NCBI RefSeq assembly: GCF_003184905.1
Contig: NZ_KZ821206.1
Span: 1 to 51,441 of the forward strand
DNA: 51,441 nucleotides
DNA from: Bacillus sp. CGMCC 1.16541
Lineage (GTDB): Bacteria; Bacillota; Bacilli; Bacillales; Bacillaceae_H
Direction of reading: 5' to 3'
The translations under genes and the position numbers were made by a program. The notes under the pieces are model-generated. The model was not told the origin of the DNA and ran no database searches. It was given only the letters and a program-made list of their open reading frames with translations. This document shows positions 44,756 through 51,441 of the stretch, piece after piece. The first letter of the stretch is position 1; every line of letters starts with the position of its first letter.

Positions 44756-46306
44756 TTACAATGGTATGTTACCATGTTTTTTACGTGGACGCTCTTCCTT
44801 TTTATTTTGTAACATATCAAGCGCTTGAATGATTTTAATTCTCGTATCACGAGGATCAATAACATCGTCTACCATTCCTAGCTTAGCCGCTACATATGGA
44901 TTGGCAAACTTTTCTCGATACTCTTCAATTTTTTCCGCTCTTGTTGCTTCTGGATTTTCACTATTATTAATTTCTTGAGCAAAAATAATATTAGCTGCCC
45001 CTTGAGGGCCCATTACCGCAATTTCTGCATTTGGCCACGAATAAACAAGATCTGCTCCAATTGATTTACTATTTAATGCCACGTAAGCTCCACCATAAGC
45101 TTTACGTAAGATAACTGTAATCTTTGGAACAGTCGCTTCTGAATACGCATACAAAATTTTCGCTCCGTGTCGAATAATCCCTCCATGTTCCTGTTTAACA
45201 CCTGGGAAAAATCCAGTAACATCTTCAAATGTAATAAGCGGGATGTTGAATGAATCACAGAAACGAATAAAACGAGCTGCTTTATCAGATGAATTAATAT
45301 CTAGTCCACCAGCCATCACTTTTGGTTGATTGCATACTAACCCAACTACATGACCATTGATTCGCGCTAATCCTACAACAATGTTTTTAGCAAAATCTTT
45401 TTGTACTTCTAAAAATGAATGCTCATCTACTACTTGTTCAATTACTTTTCTTACATCGTAAGGACGAATGGCATCAAAAGGTACAACATCAATTAAATCA
45501 GGACGATAGTTTGAGTCCATATCACAAGGTTGTACAGGTGGCTTTTCTTCGTTATTTTGTGGCAAATAACTTAATAATAAACGTACACCAGCTAATACTT
45601 CTTCTTCTGTTTCAGCAGAAAAGTGTGCATTGCCACTAATTTCATTATGAACTTTGGCTCCGCCTAGATCTTCTGCTGTAATTTTTTCTCCAGTTACTGT
45701 TTCAATAACTTTCGGTCCTGTAATAAACATCTGACTCGTTTTTTCAACCATAAAGACAAAATCAGTAATCGCTGGTGAATAAACCGCCCCACCTGCACAA
45801 GGCCCCATGATGACGGAGATTTGTGGGATGACACCTGAATAGATGGAATTGCGATAAAAGATTTGACCGTATCCATCTAAAGACATGACTCCTTCTTGAA
45901 TACGTGCTCCACCTGAATCGTTTAATCCGATGAATGGCACGCCAGTCTTTGCTGCTAAATCCATGACATACGCAATTTTTTTTGCATGCATCTCTCCAAG
46001 CGCTCCACCAAACACAGTAAAGTCTTGTGAAAATAAGTAGATTGGACGGCCATGAACTTTTCCATACCCAGTCACAACTCCATCTCCTGGACCCTTTTTA
46101 TCACTTAGGCCAAAGTCATTACAACGATGCTCGATAAATGGATTTAGCTCTACAAAGCTATCATAGTCTACCAATAAATCAATCCGCTCTCGAGCTGTTA
46201 ACTTTCCTTTATCATGTTGCTTATTGATTTTATCATCTCCACCACCTAATTCGACTTGGCGACGATAATCATATAATTCATTTAACTTTTCATAAATATC
46301 AATCAC
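44756..46306 (-). CDS. yqjD: Acyl-CoA carboxylase carboxyltransferase subunit YqjD
   Basis: A 516-residue carboxyltransferase beta subunit of the propionyl/methylmalonyl/acetyl-CoA carboxylase family. Marks are GKLTARERIDLLVD, the FSQDFTVFGGALGEMHAKKI segment, oxyanion-type glycine pairs in GPCAGGAVYSPA, and RKAYGGAYVALNSKSIG near the C terminus. It probably carboxylates propionyl-CoA to methylmalonyl-CoA together with biotin carboxylase and carrier subunits, which are not seen here. The start is GTG at 46306, overlapping the stop of yqjC. The adjacent epimerase supports the propionyl-CoA assignment. Confidence 0.92.
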   Translation of the reverse strand: MIDIYEKLNELYDYRRQVELGGGDDKINKQHDKGKLTARERIDLLVDYDSFVELNPFIEHRCNDFGLSDKKGPGDGVVTGYGKVHGRPIYLFSQDFTVFGGALGEMHAKKIAYVMDLAAKTGVPFIGLNDSGGARIQEGVMSLDGYGQIFYRNSIYSGVIPQISVIMGPCAGGAVYSPAITDFVFMVEKTSQMFITGPKVIETVTGEKITAEDLGGAKVHNEISGNAHFSAETEEEVLAGVRLLLSYLPQNNEEKPPVQPCDMDSNYRPDLIDVVPFDAIRPYDVRKVIEQVVDEHSFLEVQKDFAKNIVVGLARINGHVVGLVCNQPKVMAGGLDINSSDKAARFIRFCDSFNIPLITFEDVTGFFPGVKQEHGGIIRHGAKILYAYSEATVPKITVILRKAYGGAYVALNSKSIGADLVYSWPNAEIAVMGPQGAANIIFAQEINNSENPEATRAEKIEEYREKFANPYVAAKLGMVDDVIDPRDTRIKIIQALDMLQNKKEERPRKKHGNIPL

Positions 46307-46724
46307 GTGCTAGTCCCCCCTTTGTTTGCTTTTCACACAACTCATATAAAACCCCTTTTGTAGAAGCAGGGTGCATGAACGCAATATTCGCTCCTGCTGC
46401 CCCTTTGCGAGGTTGTTCATCAATCATACGAATTCCTTCCGTTTTAAGTTGAGCAATTCGCTCTTTGATACTCGTAACACCAAAAGCTACGTGATGGATA
46501 CCTTCTCCTTTTTTATCCAAAAACTTTTGAATAGGGCTGTCTGATGATAACGGCTCTAACAATTCAATTTTTGTTTCTCCTGCCTGTAAAAAAGCTACTT
46601 TCACTTGCTGCGTTTCAACAACTTCCTCCCCAATAAACGAAAGGCCTAATGTTTTTTCATAAAAAGGCAGTGCTTCACGAATAGATTGAACAGCCACTCC
46701 TATGTGATCAACTTTATTTACCAT
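46299..46724 (-). CDS. yqjC: Methylmalonyl-CoA epimerase
   Basis: A 141-residue vicinal-oxygen-chelate protein interconverting (S)- and (R)-methylmalonyl-CoA. It has the two-module pattern VDHIGVAVQSIREALPFYEK and GEGIHHVAFGV with metal ligands H (VDHIG), E (IELLEPL), H (HHVAFG) and E (VLYELCE). The open frame extends 42 codons upstream, but ATG 46724 with GGGGGAG is the fitting start and length. It overlaps yqjD by eight bases. Methylmalonyl-CoA mutase is not in the window. Symbol mce is also used. Confidence 0.9.
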   Translation of the reverse strand: MVNKVDHIGVAVQSIREALPFYEKTLGLSFIGEEVVETQQVKVAFLQAGETKIELLEPLSSDSPIQKFLDKKGEGIHHVAFGVTSIKERIAQLKTEGIRMIDEQPRKGAAGANIAFMHPASTKGVLYELCEKQTKGGLARD

Positions 46725-46897
46725 CTTTTCTCCCCCTTGTTGCCTTCTCAACAGAACTACTATATATCTTCTTGACAAATCGACAATATCCTTCAAAATC
46801 ATGATGTATCCCTTAAAAATTCTCCTTAATGCTCGACTTGTCCGAATCACTAAATATGTGTAAAATATGTAATAAACAAAGGCTGAAGGAGGCTTTT

Positions 46898-46993
46898 ATG
46901 TCAAATAAAAAAGTGCAAAAAATCATTGTTTTTATGATGCTTGGTACCATGGTGCTAACAACCCTTTTAGCAGGACTAACAATGTGGATGTAA
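46898..46993 (+). CDS. prli42: Stressosome-associated membrane miniprotein Prli42
   Basis: A 31-codon gene for a single-span membrane peptide: a basic N terminus (MSNKKVQK) and a hydrophobic helix (IIVFMMLGTMVLTTLLAG). It closely resembles Prli42, described in Listeria monocytogenes as anchoring the stressosome via RsbR and conserved across Firmicutes. AAGGAGG lies at good spacing and a terminator hairpin follows. It is divergent from the yqjC operon. The identification rests on sequence pattern and length. Confidence 0.88.
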   Translation: MSNKKVQKIIVFMMLGTMVLTTLLAGLTMWM

Positions 46994-47004
46994 TATAATC
47001 AATA

Positions 47005-47039
47005 AATAAGTTGTTGCTTCACACAACAACTTATTTTCA
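47005..47039 (+). terminator. Terminator of prli42
   Basis: AATAAGTTGTTG (47005-47016) pairs perfectly with CAACAACTTATT (47024-47035), followed by TTC on the plus strand. Confidence 0.75.
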
Positions 47040-47048
47040 ATATGTGTA

Positions 47049-47094
47049 CAAAAAAGGTGAAGGAATAATCACAATGTGACTTCCTTCACCTTTT
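47049..47094 (-). terminator. Terminator of the L,D-transpeptidase gene
   Basis: AAAAGGTGAAGGA (47052-47064) pairs with TCCTTCACCTTTT (47082-47094). The minus-strand tail is TTGTACAC after a run of Ts, and it lies just past the yqjB stop. Confidence 0.8.
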
Positions 47095-47104
47095 CTCTTA
47101 CCCA

Positions 47105-47605
47105 TTATAGTCCTCTCTCTTTGACAATTTCTTGGAATGATAAATGAGAATTTACAATTAAAACTCTTGTTCCAATTGGGACTTTTTCATAAAGAACTTC
47201 CACGTGCTCTTTTTGCATTCGAATACATCCATTTGAGATAAACTTACCAATTGAATCTGGTTGATTGGTGCCGTGAATTCCATAGATTCGACCATCCGTC
47301 TCTCTGGCATCAAAGCCAATCCACCTTGTTCCCAAAGGATTCTCTGGTGATCCACCTTCTATTTTCCCTCGTCGGTAGTAAGGATTTTTAGCTTTGACTA
47401 CAATCGTAAATTCTCCTTCTGGTGTTAAATCATCCGTTTTTCCTGTTGCCACTTTCAAAACAGACTGAACTTCTCCATCTTGGATATACGCCAATTCGTT
47501 TGTTTGTTTATTTACAACTACAAAAGGGTCTCCTGAGAGGGGATTGTCTCCTAAAGGCCAGATTGGTGACATCATTGTAAGAAAGACAATCATAAAGATT
47601 TGCAT
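47105..47605 (-). CDS. yqjB: L,D-transpeptidase (YkuD domain)
   Basis: A 166-residue secreted or membrane-tethered enzyme. A short hydrophobic N terminus (residues 1-18) looks like a signal or anchor. The YkuD domain has H111 in GIHGTNQPDSIG and the nucleophile C127 in ISNGCIRM with R129. Such enzymes make 3-3 cross-links in peptidoglycan or act on spore or cell wall. The substrate is not predictable. Position agrees with the B. subtilis putative L,D-transpeptidase YqjB. Confidence 0.88.
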   Translation of the reverse strand: MQIFMIVFLTMMSPIWPLGDNPLSGDPFVVVNKQTNELAYIQDGEVQSVLKVATGKTDDLTPEGEFTIVVKAKNPYYRRGKIEGGSPENPLGTRWIGFDARETDGRIYGIHGTNQPDSIGKFISNGCIRMQKEHVEVLYEKVPIGTRVLIVNSHLSFQEIVKERGL

Positions 47606-47637
47606 GCGTCCACCCGCCTTATGAATGAGATACTAGT

Positions 47638-47676
47638 CATAAAAATAGAGAACATTTGTTTATGCTCTCTATTTTT
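47638..47676. terminator. Terminator of yqjA
   Basis: AAAAATAGAGA (47641-47651) pairs with TCTCTATTTTT (47666-47676) in the gap between yqjA and yqjB; T runs lie on both sides, and the minus strand gene is yqjA. Confidence 0.8.
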
Positions 47677-47726
47677 ATCTCTTATTTCTATCATTCGTAA
47701 AAAGGCAATTGACCATGCACCACAAC

Positions 47727-48680
47727 TTAATCTAATTTTAAAGAGGTTTTTATCACTAAATATTGCTCAATTTCTTTTACAAAATGCAATAAGTCGGCTC
47801 GTGCTTCAAACTCTTCTCTTGTGTGCGGCAGAGGCATTTCTCTAAACTCTTCTCGTAAATGTCGTAATTTAATTAAAAATAACTTCGCTGTATTCCCTGG
47901 ATGCACCGATAAACTCAACTCTTCAAGAAAATCCGCAATCATATAGCGCTGATCGAATAGGGGATCAATTGAAGTAACGAGTGGTAATGCTCGCTCAATA
48001 ATTTCAAATTGTTTTTCTCGAATCTTAAAGTAGTGATAGTAATAATTATCCGAGCGCATAAAATGATTTTCAACATCTCGAAAGGCTAAACTCTTGGCTT
48101 CCTCTAATAATTTTGCTGTTTCTGTAATTTCTTTTCCAGTCCAATTCGTTTCATTTGTACGCAAGTAAGCAGCAATTTCTTTTAAAATGCTTCGGAAATT
48201 ATTCTCTAATTTCTTTTGATATTGCTTTAATTCATCATCGAGACTAGGCATATAAAGGTTCACAATTAACGCGACACCAATCCCAATAATAATTAAGCCA
48301 AACTCATTGAATACAACATTCCATGTCATGTTTTCTTCAGAGTAAATATGAAGAATAATAACGGAACTTGTTACAATTCCTTCTTTCGCTTTGGTAATAA
48401 CCGTGGTTGGAATAAAAAACAAAAGCATTAAACCAATCACAATTGGGTGATACGTAATTCCTTCAAAAAACACAAAAGAAAACAAAATAGCTAGTGAACA
48501 AGCAATAAAACGCTGAGAGGCACTTTGAAGTGATTTCTTTTTGGAGTTTTGTATGCAAAGGATGGTAATAATACCTGCTGAAGAGAAATAACTAAACTCA
48601 AAAAATTGAGCAATGATAATAGCAACGGACGTACCAATTGCCGTCTTTAATGTTCGATAACCAATCTTAAACTTCATCAT
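47727..48680 (-). CDS. yqjA: Aromatic acid exporter/DUF939 family membrane protein YqjA
   Basis: A 317-residue protein with about five membrane segments in the first 140 residues (FKIGYRTLKTAIGTSVAIIIA onward), then a cytoplasmic DUF939 C-terminal domain rich in charged helices. The family is related to FUSC/ArAE exporters. Its substrate is unknown. The gene lies upstream of yqjB on the minus strand, as in B. subtilis. Tandem ATG codons at 48680 and 48677 follow GGGG. Confidence 0.82.
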   Translation of the reverse strand: MMKFKIGYRTLKTAIGTSVAIIIAQFFEFSYFSSAGIITILCIQNSKKKSLQSASQRFIACSLAILFSFVFFEGITYHPIVIGLMLLFFIPTTVITKAKEGIVTSSVIILHIYSEENMTWNVVFNEFGLIIIGIGVALIVNLYMPSLDDELKQYQKKLENNFRSILKEIAAYLRTNETNWTGKEITETAKLLEEAKSLAFRDVENHFMRSDNYYYHYFKIREKQFEIIERALPLVTSIDPLFDQRYMIADFLEELSLSVHPGNTAKLFLIKLRHLREEFREMPLPHTREEFEARADLLHFVKEIEQYLVIKTSLKLD

Positions 48681-48846
48681 TTACAAAACCCCTACATTCA
48701 TAATCAAATACATGTTTATTATAAATAGACATAATAATATTTATTATCTCATGTGTAAAGGCTGTACACTATTCAAGATGTAAACAAAACCATAAAAAAA
48801 AGCAAGCAAACCAATGAAACCGGCTTACTCACTCTCTTATTTTTCA

Positions 48847-49569
48847 TTATAAAACTTTTTGTAAAAATGCTTTTGCACGCTCACTTTTTGGAGAAGTAAA
48901 GAATGCTTCTGGACTTGTGTCCTCGACTAAACAGCCGTCGTCAAGAAACAACACTCGGTCGGCTACTTCTCTCGCAAAGCCCATTTCATGTGTCACAATC
49001 GCCATTGTCATCCCTGTATGCGCAAGTGACTTCATAACATCTAATACTTCCTTAACCATCTCTGGATCTAAAGCTGATGTTGGCTCATCAAACAACATTA
49101 CCTCTGGTGACATCGCCAGTGCACGCGCAATGGCTACACGTTGTTTTTGTCCACCCGATAGTCGATTTGGATATTGATCCACTTTCTCTGCAAGGCCCAC
49201 TTTTTTTAATAATTCATGTGCTTTTGTTTCTGCCTCTGCTTTTGAAACCTTTTTAACAGTAATAGGTGCATACATTAAATTCTCAAGTACCGTCATATGA
49301 GGAAAAAGATGAAAGTGTTGAAACACCATTCCAACATCTTCTCGAACTTTCATGATGTTCGTTTTAGGATTTGTTATCTCTTGGTTTTTTACAACGATTT
49401 GCCCACTAGTGGGTTCTTCAAGCATATTAATGCATCGTAAGAATGTAGACTTTCCGGATCCTGAAGGACCAACAATCGCCACAACCTCTCCCTCTTTAAT
49501 TGTGGTCGAGATTCCTTTTAACACTTCAACTTTTCCAAATGATTTATGCAATTTCTCAATTTTAATCAC
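48847..49569 (-). CDS. artM: Polar amino-acid ABC transporter ATPase
   Basis: ATPase of the arginine-type transporter. The 240-residue protein has Walker A GPSGSGKS (34-41), Q-loop [11 protein letters not shown], signature [16 protein letters not shown], Walker [14 protein letters not shown] and the H-loop [11 protein letters not shown]. The start is GTG 49569, overlapping the artQ stop. Third gene of artP-artQ-artM (B. subtilis yqiZ). No strong terminator follows; a run of eight Ts on the minus strand with only a weak AAGC/GCTT stem lies at 48791-48825. Confidence 0.93.
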   Translation of the reverse strand: MIKIEKLHKSFGKVEVLKGISTTIKEGEVVAIVGPSGSGKSTFLRCINMLEEPTSGQIVVKNQEITNPKTNIMKVREDVGMVFQHFHLFPHMTVLENLMYAPITVKKVSKAEAETKAHELLKKVGLAEKVDQYPNRLSGGQKQRVAIARALAMSPEVMLFDEPTSALDPEMVKEVLDVMKSLAHTGMTMAIVTHEMGFAREVADRVLFLDDGCLVEDTSPEAFFTSPKSERAKAFLQKVL

Positions 49570-50221
49570 TTTTTCTCATTCTCCTCTCGACCGCTTTTCC
49601 AAGGAGCGTTAAGCCCATCACCATAATGTAATAAATAAACCCTGCAAATATAAGTGGCTCAAAGTATTTGTATGTTTGTCCACCAACAATATACGAACGA
49701 CGCATAATATCTGCCACACCGATAACCGTAACAACAGCTGACTCTTTCGTTAGTGTGATAAACTCATTCATTAGTGCAGGTAAGATATTCTTTAACCCTT
49801 GAGGTAAAATAATGTGTCTCATCATTTTCTTATAAGGAACTCCTAAAGCCATAGCAGCTTCTCTCTGCCCTTTATCTACTGCCAAAATCCCTGCACGAAT
49901 AATTTCAGAGATGTATGCAGCAGAGTTTAACCCAAACGCTAATACAGCCGCTGGATAGGCATCAATGTCAAACCCAACAATTTGAGGCGCTCCATAATAA
50001 ATAATTAACAATTGCAAAATGAGTGGCGTACCTCGAAATACAGAGGTATACGCATCAGCAAACCATCTTAATACTTTTACTCTTCCAATCTTAAATAAAG
50101 CTAAAACAATCCCTAATGTAAAACCAACAGCGGCCGCTGCTAGCACAATTTGTAATGTTACCCATATCCCTTTTAATATATAAGGGATTGAGGGCACAAT
50201 TTGCGTGAAGTCCAAATTCAT
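49562..50221 (-). CDS. artQ: Polar amino-acid ABC transporter permease
   Basis: A 219-residue HisM/GlnP-type permease with about five membrane segments. It carries the conserved ATPase-contact loop [21 protein letters not shown] and the [16 protein letters not shown] segment. With ArtM it forms the translocator and ArtP delivers substrate. ATG 50221 has only a weak ribosome site (GAGAGGA at distance), so translation may depend on upstream artP. Eight-base overlap with artM. Probable substrates: arginine, histidine or related polar amino acids. Confidence 0.93.
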   Translation of the reverse strand: MNLDFTQIVPSIPYILKGIWVTLQIVLAAAAVGFTLGIVLALFKIGRVKVLRWFADAYTSVFRGTPLILQLLIIYYGAPQIVGFDIDAYPAAVLAFGLNSAAYISEIIRAGILAVDKGQREAAMALGVPYKKMMRHIILPQGLKNILPALMNEFITLTKESAVVTVIGVADIMRRSYIVGGQTYKYFEPLIFAGFIYYIMVMGLTLLGKAVERRMRKSD

Positions 50222-50277
50222 GCCCGTTGCCCGTCCTCTCTCAATCTAGTTTTTTTAACTGTTCAGTGAACGCAATT

Positions 50278-50311
50278 GACTCAATCAGATGTTTTGCCAC
50301 CTAATTGAGTC
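50278..50311 (-). other. Stem-loop between artP and artQ
   Basis: GACTCAAT (50278-50285) pairs with ATTGAGTC (50304-50311), with AG/CT inside. There is no T run on the minus strand, so this looks like an intercistronic processing or stability element that favours artP mRNA. High abundance of binding protein relative to permease is common in such operons. Confidence 0.6.
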
Positions 50312-50323
50312 TTTTCAACTTTA

Positions 50324-51106
50324 TTATTCCTCTCCACCAAACCACTTAACGATTAGCTCTTCTAATTCACCGTTTTCTTTCATTTCGTTTAATTCACGAT
50401 TAAAGTCTTCTGTTAGTTCGCTATCTTTTGGAAACGCAATTGCCGATCCTGCATCTGCATCTTCACCTTCTTCTAAAACAAAGCCTTCAATCTCATTATT
50501 TTTCAAATATCCTTTTGCTACGGTATCTTCAATGATAATGGCATCAAAGCGATTTGAGTTAATTTCTTGAACTAACTCTGGAATACGGTTACGGTTCTCT
50601 ACTTTAAAACCTAACTCTTCTGATAATTCTTCTGCTTTACCTTCTTGAATTGACGCAACTTGTACACCTACTGTTTTATCTTTTAAATCTTCAACTGATT
50701 TAATGTCGCTACCTTTTTTCGTTACAATCATATGTTTAGCTGTGTAATACACATCTGAAAAGTCTACATTTTTCTTACGCTCTTCTGTTGGAGTCATACC
50801 TGCTAAGACAAAGTCTACTTTCTTTGATTCTAATGCTGGGATGAGACCATTAAAGTCCATGTCCTCAATTTTCACTTCATATCCAAGCTCATCAGCGATT
50901 GCTTTTGCTAAATCAACATCAAACCCAATAATCTCGTCACTCACCGCTGTATCAATATACTCAAACGGCGCATAATCAGCTGATGTACCCATTTTTATTA
51001 CTTTCTTTCCATCTCCACCCGCTTCTTCGCTACCGCCCGCTCCACATGCTGCTAGTAAACTTGTGGATAAAACAGCCACCATTCCGATCGAAAATAACTT
51101 TTTCAT
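50324..51106 (-). CDS. artP: Amino-acid ABC transporter substrate-binding lipoprotein
   Basis: A 260-residue extracellular solute-binding protein family 3 lipoprotein. The signal peptide ends in lipobox LLAAC with the lipidated cysteine near residue 21, then a G/E-rich linker. The binding fold has SADYAPFEYID and LAGMTPTEERKKNVDFSDVYY, with the family segment VQVASIQEGKAEELS near the middle. It is the first gene of artPQM (B. subtilis yqiX). ATG 51106 follows AGGGGGAG. Substrate is likely arginine or another polar amino acid. A sigma-A promoter with an overlapping CodY-like box lies upstream. Confidence 0.93.
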   Translation of the reverse strand: MKKLFSIGMVAVLSTSLLAACGAGGSEEAGGDGKKVIKMGTSADYAPFEYIDTAVSDEIIGFDVDLAKAIADELGYEVKIEDMDFNGLIPALESKKVDFVLAGMTPTEERKKNVDFSDVYYTAKHMIVTKKGSDIKSVEDLKDKTVGVQVASIQEGKAEELSEELGFKVENRNRIPELVQEINSNRFDAIIIEDTVAKGYLKNNEIEGFVLEEGEDADAGSAIAFPKDSELTEDFNRELNEMKENGELEELIVKWFGGEE

Positions 51107-51129
51107 ACAATCTCCCCCTATATATCTAT

Positions 51130-51144
51130 TATTTTCTAAAAATT
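51130..51144 (-). promoter_or_regulatory. CodY-like box at the artP start site
   Basis: TATTTTCTAAAAATT matches the CodY consensus AATTTTCWGAAAATT at 13 of 15 positions. It lies between the artP -10 element and the ribosome binding site. Confidence 0.5.
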
Positions 51145-51150
51145 AATAAT

Positions 51151-51179
51151 ATTATGAAATAAGTTTCGTGTTATTTCAA
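51151..51179 (-). promoter_or_regulatory. Sigma-A promoter of artP
   Basis: On the minus strand TTGAAA (51174-51179), a 17-base spacer and CATAAT (51151-51156) form a good promoter, with start near 51144. The rest of the 51107-51441 stretch holds no gene. Confidence 0.65.
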
Positions 51180-51394
51180 GTAGTTACGAAAAATAAATTT
51201 TTATACGTCTAAATGTATTTTAGCATGTTTTTATATTTATGCAATATTTTTTTTAAATATAAAAATTATGTTTGTAGAATAACATTTGAAAAAGGAGTGT
51301 AACAACTTATGCACTCACGTCCTTCCTGCTAAATTGTTATAAAAATTCGTTTCTCTTTTACTATTATTTTTATTCATATACAGAATGATTGCAT

Positions 51395-51424
51395 AAAAAA
51401 AAAAAAAAAAAAAAAAAAAGGGGG
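51395..51424. repeat. Poly-A/poly-G low-complexity end
   Basis: Twenty-five consecutive A residues (51395-51419), five G residues and then TCC with more A and G runs close the window. This is unlike the rest of the sequence and is most likely a contig-edge sequencing or assembly artefact. Confidence 0.75.
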
Positions 51425-51441
51425 TCCAAAAAAGGAAAAAA

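Overview
The window is about 51 kb of AT-rich chromosome from an endospore-forming Bacillaceae bacterium. It carries complete spoIIA and spoVA sporulation operons, Bacillus-type ribosome binding sites and starts, and a gene order that follows the Bacillus subtilis block ypuA-ppiB-lysA-spoVA-sigF-dacF-pupG-deoB-xerD-fur-spoIIM-nudF-mciZ-yqkF/E/D/B-yqjQ/P-proI-namA-rnz, then yqjE/D/C/B/A and artPQM. The sequence alone does not fix the genus or species. Most genes are on the minus strand, so operons read from high to low coordinates.

Layout. 1-336: a structured non-coding stretch with two stacked hairpins, then the ppiB terminator. 337-3204: ppiB, ypuA and lysA. 3346-8296: spoVAA-AB-AC-AD-AEB-AEA-AF (spore dipicolinic acid channel), with a sigma-G type promoter. 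8442-11280: dacF and spoIIAA-spoIIAB-sigF, with sigma-F and sigma-H type promoters. 11371-12425: a DUF421/DUF4363 membrane gene pair. 12556-15915: nucleoside salvage (pdp, punA, deoB). 16157-20899: xerD, yqzK, fur, spoIIM, nudF, the tiny FtsZ inhibitor gene mciZ, yqkF and yqkE. 20976-24753: an acetoacetate/ketone module (thiolase, scoA, scoB, divergent HMG-CoA lyase) with two near-consensus cre sites. 24921-31739: yqkD, yqkB, a CDGSH protein, yqjQ, yqjP, a proline T-box with proI, namA and rnz.

31810-43144 is the most distinctive part: a reductive pyrimidine-degradation island (preT, preA, dihydropyrimidinase, an NCS1 permease, a PucR-type regulator, a semialdehyde dehydrogenase and an omega-aminotransferase). 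It sits where B. subtilis has zwf, gndA and neighbours between rnz and yqjE. It has a perfect cre site, a repeated CCAAC/GTTGG dyad upstream of two transcription units, and a near-perfect CodY box in front of the regulator. The pathway appears complete from uracil/thymine to acetyl-CoA/propionyl-CoA except for the N-carbamoyl-beta-alanine amidohydrolase, which is not recognisable here. The neighbouring yqjD/yqjC genes (propionyl-CoA carboxylase subunit and methylmalonyl-CoA epimerase) could take the propionyl-CoA that thymine would yield.

43608-51106: the M20 peptidase yqjE, yqjD, yqjC, the 31-codon stressosome gene prli42, an L,D-transpeptidase, the DUF939 membrane protein YqjA, and the artP-artQ-artM amino-acid ABC transporter. 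The last 50 bases are a poly-A/poly-G tract that looks like a contig-end artefact. I found no rRNA, tRNA, CRISPR array, complete insertion sequence or prophage.
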